Shown: one piece after another, positions 28,915-37,887 of the stretch | Numbering within the stretch: the stretch's first letter is position 1 | How the letters are laid out: the number at the start of each line of letters is the position of its first letter | Source: Roseibium album | Lineage (GTDB): Bacteria; Pseudomonadota; Alphaproteobacteria; Rhizobiales; Stappiaceae | Direction of reading: 5' to 3' | NCBI RefSeq assembly: GCF_001404515.1 | Contig: NZ_CXWE01000004.1 | Span: forward strand, 186,001 to 250,000 | Length of the DNA stretch: 64,000 nt | Translations under genes and position numbers: made by a program | Notes under the pieces: model-generated | Database searches by the model: none | What the model saw: only the letters and a program-made list of their open reading frames with translations | Told to the model about the DNA's origin: nothing

Positions 28915-29134
28915 GACCTTGTTTCCGTTTCGACACTAATTCAGGATAATCATCTCTTCGTTGGATTTTTTATATATAAAAATCAACTAATTATCATAAA
29001 TTCGAATTTATATATATAATTTAATACGTAGTTTCCCTTATACCCCATGAGGTGTTCAGCAGCCTAAGCTCGGTCTCAAGGCTAAAAGACTCGAACAATA
29101 GCCGTCTCTGTCTGTCCATGCTGAGGGAGAGGTT
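28915..29134 (+). promoter_or_regulatory. AT-rich palindromic leader upstream of the nap operon
   Basis: From about 28940 to 29035 the sequence is nearly all A/T and contains a perfect 16-bp palindrome, ATAAATTCGAATTTAT (28996-29011). It also has an outer imperfect palindrome whose arms begin TTGGATTTTT and end AAAAATCAA around 28960-28986. A NarL-type 7-2-7 arrangement, TACCCCA-TG-AGGTGTT, follows at 29041-29056. These are candidate control sites of the nap operon. No canonical FNR box was found. Confidence 0.4.
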
Positions 29135-29308
29135 ATGGCAGAAGACAGTGATACCGATCACTGGAATGAACGCCACGCGTATCGTCTGCAGTCCGTGGTC
29201 TTGGCTTCCGCACGTCAGGTAGTCGAAGCTGCAATCCAGCGACGCTCCATACCAATATCAGTTACCTTACCAATATCAGTTACCTTGCAAACGCCAGGGA
29301 CGGGTTGA
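29135..29308 (+). CDS. Unrecognised 57-residue protein at the head of the nap operon
   Basis: An ORF too short for common length cut-offs. The ATG at 29135 follows a strong GGGAGAGG site and the stop is 4 nt before the napF ATG. The N-terminus is acidic (MAEDSDTDHWNE), a helical middle follows (YRLQSVVLASARQVVEAAI), and the tail contains PISVTL twice in tandem because of an 18-bp duplication. It occupies the place where napE is found in other alphaproteobacteria, but it has no membrane helix and is not NapE. It could be a small regulator or a decaying gene. Confidence 0.5.
   Translation: MAEDSDTDHWNERHAYRLQSVVLASARQVVEAAIQRRSIPISVTLPISVTLQTPGTG
29250..29285 (+). repeat. Exact 18-bp tandem duplication
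   Basis: The unit TACCAATATCAGTTACCT occurs twice head to tail (29250-29267, 29268-29285), 27 nt before the napF start. The unit length is a multiple of three, so the reading frame of the 57-codon ORF is kept. Confidence 0.95.
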
Positions 29309-29312
29309 CGCC

Positions 29313-29834
29313 ATGTCCAGCCGGCCAGATGTATCAGTGAGCAGGCGAGCGTTCCTGAAATTTGCCAGCCAACCGAAATCAGATTCGATCAGACCTCCCT
29401 GGTCCGACGAATCGTCCATTCTGGCACATTGTACGGAGTGCAAGGAATGCGTCGCTTCCTGCCCTGAAAAAATCATAAAACCAGGAAACGACCGCGGTCC
29501 GGTGCTGGATTTTTCAAGTGGTGCCTGCACCTTTTGCGGTGCGTGCGCAGAAGCCTGCCCCTCAGGTGCGTTGGACCTCTCCCGTGAGTTAGACTGGCCA
29601 TGGAGAGCCGACGTTTCGGACAAATGTCTGTCGCTTCAGGCAATCACCTGCCGTGCCTGCGAGGACGCGTGCGAACCGCAAGCGATTCGATTCAAGCTTG
29701 CGATTGGCGGCGCATCGGAACCAATCGTTGATATTGATCAATGCACCGGTTGTGGTGCGTGCGCTTATGGCTGTCCAGTCGCTGCAATAACATTCAAGCG
29801 GCTCCAGCCGGAGCAACAAAAGGACCCGACATGA
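29313..29834 (+). CDS. napF: Ferredoxin-type protein NapF
   Basis: 173 residues. Cys clusters lie at about 40-50 (CTECKECVASCP), 72-82 (CTFCGACAEACP) and 144-154 (CTGCGACAYGCP), with an extra Cys group at 113-120. This is the multi-[4Fe-4S] pattern of NapF. The N-terminal SRRAFLKF resembles the start of E. coli NapF and is not followed by a signal peptide, so the protein is cytoplasmic. NapF helps maturation of NapA. It overlaps napD by 4 bases (ATGA). Confidence 0.95.
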   Translation: MSSRPDVSVSRRAFLKFASQPKSDSIRPPWSDESSILAHCTECKECVASCPEKIIKPGNDRGPVLDFSSGACTFCGACAEACPSGALDLSRELDWPWRADVSDKCLSLQAITCRACEDACEPQAIRFKLAIGGASEPIVDIDQCTGCGACAYGCPVAAITFKRLQPEQQKDPT

Positions 29835-30133
29835 ATATTTGCGGCTGTCTCGTTCATGCGACTGCCCCGGCGGTACCCGAAGTGCGCAAGCGGGTTGAAG
29901 CAATGAAGGGTGCCGAAATTCATGCGTGTGACGATGACGGTCGTCTTGTCGTCGTTGTCGAGGACACTCCGGAAAAAAAGGCTTCCGAGCTGATCATGGA
30001 GATGCATCAGATCCCGGGCGTAGTTTCTGTCACCCTCACTTATCATCACTTCGAAGATCTAGCGGCGGATGATGCCGCCTCTCTGCCAGCCAAACCTAGC
30101 CAAGCCGGAGACCAGACCCATGACAACCTCTGA
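29831..30133 (+). CDS. napD: Chaperone NapD
   Basis: 100 residues starting [18 protein letters not shown]. The NapD fold is seen in [20 protein letters not shown] and [15 protein letters not shown]. NapD binds the Tat signal peptide of NapA and holds back export until cofactor insertion. The start is set by the ATGA overlap with napF, and the last 14 bases overlap napA. Confidence 0.96.
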   Translation: MNICGCLVHATAPAVPEVRKRVEAMKGAEIHACDDDGRLVVVVEDTPEKKASELIMEMHQIPGVVSVTLTYHHFEDLAADDAASLPAKPSQAGDQTHDNL

Positions 30134-32612
30134 ATCCCGCAGGACCTTTCTGAAGGCGACCGCGGCTGCCGCGACGGCTTCCGCAGCCGGTATTTCTCTC
30201 GGCAACGAGGCAGCTCAGGCGCAGGTCCAGTCCACCGGTATACGTTGGGACAAGGCAGCCTGCCGCTTCTGCGGCACAGGCTGCTCTGTTCTCGTTGGCA
30301 CCAAGGATGACCGGGTGGTTGCAACCCAGGGGGACCCGGATGCACCGGTAAACCGGGGCCTGAATTGCATCAAGGGCTATTTCCTTTCGAAAATCATGTA
30401 CGGCAAAGACCGCCTGACCCAGCCGCTGTTGCGCAAGACCAATGGCGTCTACGACAAGAATGGTGAGTTTGAACCGGTCAGCTGGGACGAAGCCTTCGAT
30501 GTCATGGCCCAGAAATGGAAAGAAGCACTCGCCAAGAAAGGGCCGACCTCGGTCGGTATGTTCGGCTCCGGACAATGGACCGTCTGGGAAGGCTATGCCG
30601 CAGCCAAACTGATGAAGGCCGGCTTCCGCTCCAACAACATCGATCCGAATGCACGTCACTGCATGGCCTCCGCTGTTGTCGGCTTCATGCGGACCTTTGG
30701 CATCGACGAGCCAATGGGTTGTTACGATGACTTCGAGCACGCTGATACATTTGTGCTCTGGGGCTCCAACATGGCGGAAATGCACCCGATCCTCTGGTCG
30801 CGCCTTACCGACACCCGCCTGACCAAGCCCGGCGCCCAGGTACACGTTCTCTCCACGTTCGAGCATCGTTCCTTTGAACTTGCCGACAACGGCATGATCT
30901 TCAAGCCGCAAACCGATCTTGCCATCCTGAACTATATCGCCAACCACATCATCTCGACCGGTCGCGTCAATGAAGACTTCATGTCCAAGCACGTGAACAT
31001 CACCAAGACCGCGACCGATATCGGTTACGGCCTGCGACCTGAAAACCCTCTTCAGGAAGCAGCCGCAAATCCGGATTCCGGCAAACTGGAAGGCATGAGT
31101 TTCGACGAATATGCAGCTTCAGTCGCGGAGTATTCGGTGGACAAGGTGTCCGAACTGTCTGGCGTTCCTGCTGAAAAGCTTGAACTTCTGGCAGAACAAT
31201 ACGCCGACCCGGATCGCAAGGTGATGAGCCTGTGGACCATGGGCTTCAACCAGCATACCCGCGGTTCCTGGGTCAACTCGCTTTGCTACAATGTGCATCT
31301 TCTGACCGGCAAGATTTCCGAGCCAGGCAACTCCCCCTTCTCTCTTACCGGTCAGCCGTCTGCTTGCGGCACTGCCCGGGAAGTCGGAACCTTTGCCCAT
31401 CGGCTGCCCGCGGACATGGTGGTGGCCAACGACAAGCATCGCGAGATTTGCGAGACTGCCTGGAAGATCCCTGCGGGGACGATCCCGCCGAAACCGGGAT
31501 TCCACGCCGTCCTGCAGCACAGAAAACTGAAGGATGGTGTTCTCAACGCCTACTGGGTTCAGTGCAACAACAACATGCAGGCCGCCCCAAATATCAATGA
31601 GGAAGGCTATCCCGGATACCGCAATCCGGAAAATTTCATCACTGTCTCCGATCCCTATCCGACAGTCACCGCAGTGTCCGCGGATCTGATCCTGCCGACC
31701 GCCATGTGGGTCGAGAAAGAAGGCGCATACGGCAACGCGGAGCGCCGTACCCAATTCTGGCGTCAGCAGGTGTCGGCGCCGGGAGAAGCCAAATCAGACC
31801 TGTGGCAACTCATGGAATTCGCCAAACGCTTCACCGTTGAAGAAGTTTGGGGCGAAGAATTGCTCGCCGAAATGCCCGAACACCGGGGCAAGACGATGTT
31901 CGATGTGCTGTTTGCCAACGGCCAGGTCGACAAGTTCCCGTTAAGCGAAACCGCGGAAGGTTTCCAGAACGACGATGCCGAACACTTCGGCTTCTATGTT
32001 CAAAAGGGTCTTTTCGAGGAATATGCAGACTTCGGGCGCGGTCACGCCCACGACCTCGCACCCTTTGAGACTTATCATCAGGCGCGCGGGCTGCGCTGGC
32101 CGGTCGTCGACGGCAAGGAAACACTTTACAGATTCCGCGAAGGCTATGACCCTTATGTGCCCGAAGGCGAGGAAGTCCGCTTTTACGGCCACAAGGACGG
32201 CAAGGCCAAGATCATTTTTGCGCCGTACGAAGATCCGCCTGAGATGCCGGATGAAACTTTCGACCTGTGGTTCTGCACGGGCCGTGTTCTTGAACACTGG
32301 CACTCCGGATCCATGACCCGTCGCGTCCCGGAGTTGCACCGGGCATTCCCGCTTGCGGTTGTGTTCATGCATCCATCCGACGCCGAAGCACGCGGATTGA
32401 GAAACGGTCAGGAAATCCTCGTTTCAACACGTCGCGGCGAAGTGCGCAGCAAATTGGCGACACGTGGTCGTAACAAGGTGCCCCAGGGACTGGTGTTCAT
32501 GCCGTGGTTTGACGAGGGTCAGCTTACGAACAAGCTCACGCTTGACGCAACTTGCCCGTTGTCGAAGGAAACCGATTTCAAGAAGTGTGCCTGCAAGGTG
32601 GAACGCGCCTAG
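30120..32612 (+). CDS. napA: Periplasmic nitrate reductase catalytic subunit NapA
   Basis: 830 residues. Twin-arginine signal SRRTFLK at residues 6-12. [4Fe-4S] Cys at 48, 51, 55 and 83 (CRFCGTGCS ... NCIKGYF). Molybdenum-ligand Cys181 in [10 protein letters not shown]. Bis-MGD-binding blocks run through to the C-terminal [16 protein letters not shown]. It reduces nitrate to nitrite in the periplasm with electrons from NapB. Length and motifs are canonical and the gene looks intact. Confidence 0.98.
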   Translation: MTTSESRRTFLKATAAAATASAAGISLGNEAAQAQVQSTGIRWDKAACRFCGTGCSVLVGTKDDRVVATQGDPDAPVNRGLNCIKGYFLSKIMYGKDRLTQPLLRKTNGVYDKNGEFEPVSWDEAFDVMAQKWKEALAKKGPTSVGMFGSGQWTVWEGYAAAKLMKAGFRSNNIDPNARHCMASAVVGFMRTFGIDEPMGCYDDFEHADTFVLWGSNMAEMHPILWSRLTDTRLTKPGAQVHVLSTFEHRSFELADNGMIFKPQTDLAILNYIANHIISTGRVNEDFMSKHVNITKTATDIGYGLRPENPLQEAAANPDSGKLEGMSFDEYAASVAEYSVDKVSELSGVPAEKLELLAEQYADPDRKVMSLWTMGFNQHTRGSWVNSLCYNVHLLTGKISEPGNSPFSLTGQPSACGTAREVGTFAHRLPADMVVANDKHREICETAWKIPAGTIPPKPGFHAVLQHRKLKDGVLNAYWVQCNNNMQAAPNINEEGYPGYRNPENFITVSDPYPTVTAVSADLILPTAMWVEKEGAYGNAERRTQFWRQQVSAPGEAKSDLWQLMEFAKRFTVEEVWGEELLAEMPEHRGKTMFDVLFANGQVDKFPLSETAEGFQNDDAEHFGFYVQKGLFEEYADFGRGHAHDLAPFETYHQARGLRWPVVDGKETLYRFREGYDPYVPEGEEVRFYGHKDGKAKIIFAPYEDPPEMPDETFDLWFCTGRVLEHWHSGSMTRRVPELHRAFPLAVVFMHPSDAEARGLRNGQEILVSTRRGEVRSKLATRGRNKVPQGLVFMPWFDEGQLTNKLTLDATCPLSKETDFKKCACKVERA

Positions 32613-32641
32613 GCGCGTCCACCCGGACCCGGATCCTTGCC

Positions 32642-33454
32642 ATGGCAATGCCACAGCTTTCACATTCCCGCCGTCGCTTTATGACCGACACCGCGCGTAT
32701 GGCTTGCGGCTGCGCGGTCGCGGGGCTCGGGCTCGGGTATGTGGCAAGTGATGCGCGGGCATTGCCGGCCGATGCTCTTCGGCCACCTGGCGCCTTGCCG
32801 GAGACGGATTTCCTGAGCGCCTGCATTCGCTGTGGCCTGTGCGCGCGCGATTGTCCGTTCGACACTTTGAAACTCGCAGATCTCGGCGAAGAAGGTCCGG
32901 CGACGGGAACCCCCTATTTTACTGCTCGCAAGGTTCCTTGTGAAATGTGCGATGACATTCCGTGCGTCGCGGCATGTCCGACCGGCGCACTTGATCCAGC
33001 ACTGGAGGATATTGACGACGCCCGCATGGGAACAGCAGTCCTGGTGGATCAGGAAAACTGCCTGAACTTCCACGGCCTGCGTTGTGATGTCTGTTATCGT
33101 GTCTGCCCGTCGATTGACGAGGCGATCTCGCTGAAGGCATCGCACGACGAGCGCTCGGGCCATCACGCCATTTTTGCCCCGACAGTGCATGCGGATCATT
33201 GCACGGGCTGCGGGCTCTGCGAGAAAAGCTGCGTATTGCCAGAGGCAGCGATAAAGGTGTTGCCTGTGCGACTGGCGCGCGGCGAGGCCGCTGATCATTA
33301 TCGCCGGGGCTGGGAAGAAAAAGAAGCAAATGGCGCTCCCCTCGTCGAAGGCTTGATCGACCTGCCCGATCGCCTGCCGGGGCCGGGCACCGACAATCTT
33401 GCCGCGCCCGGTGGTTTCGAACCGACCTTCAAACTTCCCGGAGGCGGCCAATGA
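32642..33454 (+). CDS. napG: Ferredoxin-type protein NapG
   Basis: 270 residues. Tat signal [13 protein letters not shown] near the N-terminus, followed by four Cys clusters: [35 protein letters not shown] and [11 protein letters not shown]. It is a periplasmic four-cluster ferredoxin that, with NapH, forms a quinol-oxidising route to NapC/NapB. Start ATG at 32642 or 32648; the ribosome-binding site is weak. It begins 29 nt after napA. Confidence 0.95.
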   Translation: MAMPQLSHSRRRFMTDTARMACGCAVAGLGLGYVASDARALPADALRPPGALPETDFLSACIRCGLCARDCPFDTLKLADLGEEGPATGTPYFTARKVPCEMCDDIPCVAACPTGALDPALEDIDDARMGTAVLVDQENCLNFHGLRCDVCYRVCPSIDEAISLKASHDERSGHHAIFAPTVHADHCTGCGLCEKSCVLPEAAIKVLPVRLARGEAADHYRRGWEEKEANGAPLVEGLIDLPDRLPGPGTDNLAAPGGFEPTFKLPGGGQ

Positions 33455-34383
33455 GTGTGGAGACGCACCGTCCCGTGGGATTTGAAGCCCTGGAAGAGAA
33501 GGGCTGGATCGGCTCCAGGCGCTTCCTGCTGCTGCGCAGGGCAAGCCAGCTGTTGTTCCTCGCGCTCTTTCTGACCGGTCCCCTGTTCGGTCTTTGGATC
33601 ACCAAGGGAACACTCGCCGGTTCCATGACGTTCGACATCCTGCCGCTGACCGATCCCTTTGTGGCAACACAAAGTTTTGTCGCCGGCCACTGGCCTTCGG
33701 CAACTGCGTTGCTCGGCGCCCTGATCGTAGTTGTCGCCTATGTTCTCCTTGGCGGTCGGTCGTATTGTTCCTGGGTTTGTCCCGTAAATCCGGTGACGGA
33801 TGCAGCTCACTGGGTACACCGCCGCCTTGACCTGCCGAAAGGCTGGCAACCAAAACGTTCTACCCGTTTGTGGCTTGTTGGGATCGTGCTGGCAGTCTCG
33901 CTGCTAACGGGAACGATTGCCTGGGAAGCAATCAATCCGGTCACAATCATACACAGGGGCCTGGTCTTCGGCCTTGCCTCGGCGTGGATTGTGGCAGCGG
34001 GGGTCTTTCTTTTCGATCTCTTCGTCGCACGTCGGGGATGGTGCGGCCATATTTGCCCAGTCGGCGCGTTTTACGGCCTGATCGGGAAAGTGGCACTCGT
34101 CCGCGTGAGTGCCGCAAACCGGGATGCCTGCGACAATTGCATGGACTGCTATGCCGTTTGTCCGGAAAAACAGGTCATTTCCCCTGCCCTCAAGGGCGCT
34201 CCCGGCAGTTCGCCGATCATCCTTGCAGGTGACTGCACCAATTGCGGTGGCTTTATCGACGTCTGTGCACAACACGTTTTTTCCTTCACCCACCGGTTCG
34301 ACGAGCGGATTGTCGAACCGAGCCCTCAATCCGCGCCTGAACAGAGCGCCGCAAGCAAGATACACAAGGAGTGTTCTCAATGA
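33451..34383 (+). CDS. napH: Membrane quinol dehydrogenase NapH
   Basis: 310 residues. Four to five membrane helices ([62 protein letters not shown]). The paired CxxxCP motifs [11 protein letters not shown] and [15 protein letters not shown] sit at the membrane surface. C-terminal ferredoxin-like Cys groups are [12 protein letters not shown] and [15 protein letters not shown] overlap with napG and with napB shows tight coupling. Confidence 0.96.
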   Translation: MSVETHRPVGFEALEEKGWIGSRRFLLLRRASQLLFLALFLTGPLFGLWITKGTLAGSMTFDILPLTDPFVATQSFVAGHWPSATALLGALIVVVAYVLLGGRSYCSWVCPVNPVTDAAHWVHRRLDLPKGWQPKRSTRLWLVGIVLAVSLLTGTIAWEAINPVTIIHRGLVFGLASAWIVAAGVFLFDLFVARRGWCGHICPVGAFYGLIGKVALVRVSAANRDACDNCMDCYAVCPEKQVISPALKGAPGSSPIILAGDCTNCGGFIDVCAQHVFSFTHRFDERIVEPSPQSAPEQSAASKIHKECSQ

Positions 34384-34832
34384 AAAAGTCGGTACTCGCG
34401 GGTGTCGCCGCCCTCGCAGTTCTTGTTGGCATTGGCGGGTTTGCCGTCGCTCAGCAGGATCAAGTCAAGGCCATGCGATCTGATCCTGTAGACGAGTTGA
34501 ACAGGCTCGGCCCGGATTTCAAATGGGCGGAAAAGGAAGGCCGAATGCAGAGGAATTACCGCCAGCAACCGCCGCTGATCCCACACTCCATTGCGCAGTA
34601 CCAGATCGACATTCGCACCAATCAGTGTCTGTCATGTCATGACTGGACCAAGGCTGGTGAACGCGGTGCTCCAACGCTCTCGATGACCCACTATCTCGAC
34701 CGTGAAGGCAACGAACTCGATCACATCGCGGGAACAAGATACTTCTGCAATCAATGCCATGTGCCGCAAGCTGATGTTCCAGCCCTGGTCGACAATCAGT
34801 TTGAACCGTCCGCTCCCATCCAAACCCGCTGA
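34380..34832 (+). CDS. napB: Dihaem cytochrome c NapB
   Basis: 150 residues from the ATG at 34380, which overlaps the napH stop and follows AAGGAG. Signal peptide ALAVLVGIGGFAVAQQ, then two c-type haem sites, CLSCH (83-87) and CNQCH (123-127), with distal His residues in PLIPHS and SMTHYLD. It is the electron-transfer partner of NapA. Confidence 0.97.
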   Translation: MKKSVLAGVAALAVLVGIGGFAVAQQDQVKAMRSDPVDELNRLGPDFKWAEKEGRMQRNYRQQPPLIPHSIAQYQIDIRTNQCLSCHDWTKAGERGAPTLSMTHYLDREGNELDHIAGTRYFCNQCHVPQADVPALVDNQFEPSAPIQTR

Positions 34833-34864
34833 CGCGCTGAACCGTTACAAGGAGCCTTCGAAAA

Positions 34865-35572
34865 ATGGCTGAAAACTCAGAAAACGGAAAGCCGGGAAAC
34901 CCGATCCGCCGCGCCTGGAACTGGTTCTGGACTCCGACCGCAGTACTGAGCGCAGGGTTCGTGCTGCTTGCGGGGTTCCTTGGAGGAATCATGTTCTGGG
35001 GCGGTTTTCACTGGACACTGGAGCTCACCAACACAGAAGAGTTCTGCACCAGCTGCCACACCATGGAAACCAACCTCGCCGAATACCGTACAACCATTCA
35101 CTACAGCAACCATTCAGGCGTGCGCGCGATCTGCTCGGATTGCCATGTTCCTCACGAGTGGCAACACAAGCTGAAAGCCAAGATCATGGCAGTGAAGGAT
35201 GTCTATCATGAAGTGGTCGGGACAATCAGCACCCCGGAAAAATACGAGGCGCACCGCGGGGATATGGCTGCAGTTGTCTGGCGCAAGATGAAACTGTCCG
35301 ATAGCCGCGAGTGCCGGAACTGCCATAACTTCAAATACATGGACTTTACGATCCAGGAAACGCGCGCCGCAGCGGAGCACCAGCGCGCTCTCGACGAAAA
35401 CCTGACATGTATCGATTGCCACCAGGGTATCGCGCACGACCTGGCACCTGGATATCAGGAACGTTACCGGGAAGTTGTTGAGGAATTGCAGGCAAGCAAC
35501 GCCCTGCCCGTTGACCCGTCCGAAGATGTCGCCGCGATCAGGTCTTACGTCGCTGACTTGTCTGAAAAATAA
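34865..35572 (+). CDS. napC: Tetrahaem cytochrome c NapC/NirT family
   Basis: 235 residues. One N-terminal membrane anchor (TAVLSAGFVLLAGFLGGIMFW) and four CxxCH haem sites at about 61-65, 90-94, 150-154 and 182-186 (CTSCH, CSDCH, CRNCH, CIDCH). It oxidises membrane quinol and passes electrons to NapB. It is the last recognisable nap gene; a GC-rich hairpin follows its stop. Confidence 0.97.
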   Translation: MAENSENGKPGNPIRRAWNWFWTPTAVLSAGFVLLAGFLGGIMFWGGFHWTLELTNTEEFCTSCHTMETNLAEYRTTIHYSNHSGVRAICSDCHVPHEWQHKLKAKIMAVKDVYHEVVGTISTPEKYEAHRGDMAAVVWRKMKLSDSRECRNCHNFKYMDFTIQETRAAAEHQRALDENLTCIDCHQGIAHDLAPGYQERYREVVEELQASNALPVDPSEDVAAIRSYVADLSEK

Positions 35573-35579
35573 CTTGCCC

Positions 35580-35605
35580 GGCGCCGGAACACGAATGCCG
35601 GCGCC
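35580..35605 (+). other. GC-rich hairpin between napC and a small membrane protein gene
   Basis: Perfect 8-bp stem GGCGCCGG / CCGGCGCC with a 10-nt loop, 8 nt after the napC stop. No T-run, so partial termination or mRNA protection of the nap transcript is the likely role (inference). Confidence 0.5.
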
Positions 35606-35638
35606 TGCTCACTCTCATTCGTTGGAAAAGGCTGAAGC

Positions 35639-35905
35639 ATGCTTGGTATCCTCGACTTACTTGGAACAATTGGTGGAAACGTTTTGAGCCTGCCGGGGAT
35701 TCTGGGTCTAGCGCTCGGCATGATGACCCGGAACTGGATGTTTGCGGCCGTCATGGGAGGTTTCGTCGGTATTGCGGAGACACTGGTGTTTGCAGGTTTC
35801 AAGCTGGCAGAAGTTCAGATGATCGACCTTTTCATAGCGGTTCTGGTCGGTGTGCTTGCAAGCAGCGTCGGGTGTGCCATCCGGCACAAGGGGGCGACTG
35901 TCTGA
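35639..35905 (+). CDS. Small membrane protein of unknown function, downstream of nap
   Basis: 88 residues with three hydrophobic segments (NVLSLPGILGLALGMM, WMFAAVMGGFVGIAETLVFAG, LFIAVLVGVLASSVGCAI). GGAAAAGG precedes the ATG. It lies between napC and the strong terminator at 35951, so it is probably the last cistron of the nap transcript. Whether it has any role in nitrate reduction is unknown. Confidence 0.65.
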   Translation: MLGILDLLGTIGGNVLSLPGILGLALGMMTRNWMFAAVMGGFVGIAETLVFAGFKLAEVQMIDLFIAVLVGVLASSVGCAIRHKGATV

Positions 35906-35950
35906 AACTTCTGCCGCGGAGCTATGAATTGCTCGGTATCAAAAAACACG

Positions 35951-35978
35951 AAAGGCTGGCGCACGAGCCAGCCTTTTT
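35951..35978 (+). terminator. Rho-independent terminator of the nap transcript
   Basis: 10-bp stem AAAGGCTGGC / GCCAGCCTTT with a 6-nt loop, running into a T-stretch. This is the strongest terminator in the window. It lies 46 nt after the small membrane protein gene and before the convergent CBS-protein gene. On the minus strand the preceding A-run also makes it usable for that gene. Confidence 0.9.
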
Positions 35979-35999
35979 ACACATGGAACACGTGTTGTC

Positions 36000-36431
36000 T
36001 CAGGACATGGAAATATAGTTTCGCATCTGCTCGGCTTCGAGTTCAACCTGGGCAATCTTGTGCTTCACCACGTCGCCGATTGAGATCACACCGGTCAGTT
36101 TGCCGTCTTTCACCACCGGCATGTGACGGAACCTGCCTTGTGTCATGCGCGCCATCACTTCATTGACACTGTTGCCCTCGTTGCATGTCACGACCTCCTT
36201 GGTCATGACGCTCGTGACCGGCAATTTCAGCGCAGATGGTCCCTGTGTCCCGATCACGCGCACAATGTCGCGTTCTGAAACAATTCCCTCAATGGCCTTG
36301 TCCCTGGAACAAACCACCACTGCGCCGATCTTGTGTTTTGCCAGGGTTTCGCAAATGTCGCTCAGCAGTGCATCACTGCTTGCTGTAATGGTGTCGTGGC
36401 CCTTCCCACTCAGAATTGCGGCAACGGTCAT
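36000..36431 (-). CDS. CBS domain pair protein
   Basis: 143 residues made of two CBS motifs (IGAVVVCSRDKAIEGIVSERDI and RHMPVVKDGKLTGVISIGDV), with a short C-terminal helix. A GGGAGG site precedes the ATG. Stand-alone CBS pairs bind adenosyl nucleotides and act as regulators. The partner is unknown. Confidence 0.92.
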   Translation of the reverse strand: MTVAAILSGKGHDTITASSDALLSDICETLAKHKIGAVVVCSRDKAIEGIVSERDIVRVIGTQGPSALKLPVTSVMTKEVVTCNEGNSVNEVMARMTQGRFRHMPVVKDGKLTGVISIGDVVKHKIAQVELEAEQMRNYISMS

Positions 36432-36544
36432 CTAACAATACCTCCCTCAGCGTCAACCAGCCCGTGTTAAAACCGGATGCAGGTATCATGGCAAAAAAAT
36501 GGGATCACGCAAACCATTAACACTGCGCCATTTCGACCGGCAGG

Positions 36545-37330
36545 TCAGAAACGCCGCCTCGGTACAGGATCAAAAAACGGGAACAGCGCGAGGCCGGCGG
36601 CAAAGCCGCCAATATGTGCCATCCAGGCGACACTTGCCGGCTGTCCGGCAACCGGACCGCTCATGAGACCGAAAAAGAGATTGAGCCCGAACCACACGGC
36701 AACGAAGACCAGGACCTGCTGATTGCGGAAACAATCGGCCAGCGGCTTCGCCGGCACCATGTAGGCTTCGCGATCGGTACGACGGATGGCACCGAGCGGG
36801 CCGCCCAGTTCGAAGACAAAGCGAATCGCGGCTGCCATCTGACCGGAAATCGCTGCCGACGCGCCAATCATCGGAACGCCCTCGCCCCAGTTCGTCGCCA
36901 GGTGTGCAAGTGCTCCCCCGACCGAACACAGCGCCGAAAAGAGCAGAAACCGGCTGACGCCGAACCTGCGTGCAACCGCGCTGCCGAAGATCGCCATCCA
37001 GAGCAGATTGAAAATGATATGTGTCGCACTGCCGTGCAGCAGGGAATAAGTGACAAATGCCCAAAGCGCCGAAGCCATGTCCAGCGCGGAGAGCCCCGCA
37101 AAAATCGAGTATTTCACCGGCCAGAAAGCAAAAAGGACGAGGATGAGATTGTCCCAGACAACCGGGAGCAGGAACACCCGTACGAGATGAATCGCAATCA
37201 GAATTCCACTGAGCCAGATGATGATATCAGGCAGATTGATCGCAGGCGGGCCGGCAGGTCTTCTGGGCGGTTGCTGCTTTTCGGCTTGTTCACGCCGGCT
37301 GCGTTCTTCGTCGAATTTGTATACGTTCAT
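36545..37330 (-). CDS. Rhomboid family intramembrane serine protease
   Basis: 261 residues. A charged cytoplasmic N-terminus (about 30 residues) is followed by six or more helices. The family HxxxN is in HGSATHIIFNLLW, the catalytic Ser158 in GASAAISG and the catalytic His239 in WMAHIGGFAAGL. It cleaves membrane proteins within helices; substrate unknown. Confidence 0.9.
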   Translation of the reverse strand: MNVYKFDEERSRREQAEKQQPPRRPAGPPAINLPDIIIWLSGILIAIHLVRVFLLPVVWDNLILVLFAFWPVKYSIFAGLSALDMASALWAFVTYSLLHGSATHIIFNLLWMAIFGSAVARRFGVSRFLLFSALCSVGGALAHLATNWGEGVPMIGASAAISGQMAAAIRFVFELGGPLGAIRRTDREAYMVPAKPLADCFRNQQVLVFVAVWFGLNLFFGLMSGPVAGQPASVAWMAHIGGFAAGLALFPFFDPVPRRRF

Positions 37331-37887
37331 GGAATCTCGCTCTTTCCCCTATTTCTTCTAAGCAAGATCCCGGACAAAACAAGGGCGGCTTGATGATCAG
37401 GCGATCATTTCCTTCAAATGGTGAATGTCTTTTCAGATTGCCGCAGCGGATTTGCGCGAAAAAAGCAAGGACGCCGGTGCAAATCGAGATCGGATGAGAT
37501 CCCGGGCGCCGGCGTCCTGTCTTCCCCCCAAAAGGTCGGTCGCGTCCCCACGCGCTCTTGTCAGGTCACTGTTCAGTTTCGAAGAACTTCAGCGCTCAAT
37601 TGTGTTTGCGCGCTTGCGTCCTGCTTCGCTCCATTGCCGGGTTTTCGGCTTGAACCGCCGAGGCTGTTTGCCTCGCCATATATCTGAACAGAACGTTAAG
37701 CTGCCAGCACCACCGACTGAAGACAAGCAACACCGAAAATTAACCTTAACACCTGCCCCACCTCATTGTTTCATATCCATCAGCCACTTGGCACGCCCCA
37801 TGCTTAGTAGAGGTCAGTCAAACACAGGATCGGACAAGCGCCCCATTTTGAAACAGTAGTGTCTTGAGACGATACACGGGGCGAATA
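37331..37887. other. 557-bp region without a supported gene; contains a long hairpin
   Basis: It lies between the divergent rhomboid and PAS genes. A 13-bp stem with one G.U pair (AGGACGCCGGTGC at 37468-37480 with its partner at 37506-37518) is followed by C-rich and A-rich sequence. A 144-codon open frame at 37425-37859 has no good ribosome-binding site and a composition unlike a real protein. A small RNA or a structured leader is possible. Confidence 0.4.

Noticed and set aside
28960..28986. FNR box before the nap operon
   Set aside because: TTGGAT and ATCAA half-sites exist but are much too far apart for TTGAT-N4-ATCAA.
29135..29308. Identity of the 57-codon ORF as NapE
   Set aside because: NapE is a one-helix membrane protein; this peptide is acidic and has no hydrophobic helix.
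37425..37859. 144-codon plus-strand frame
   Set aside because: No good ribosome-binding site, Pro/Arg/Ser-rich composition, spans the long hairpin.
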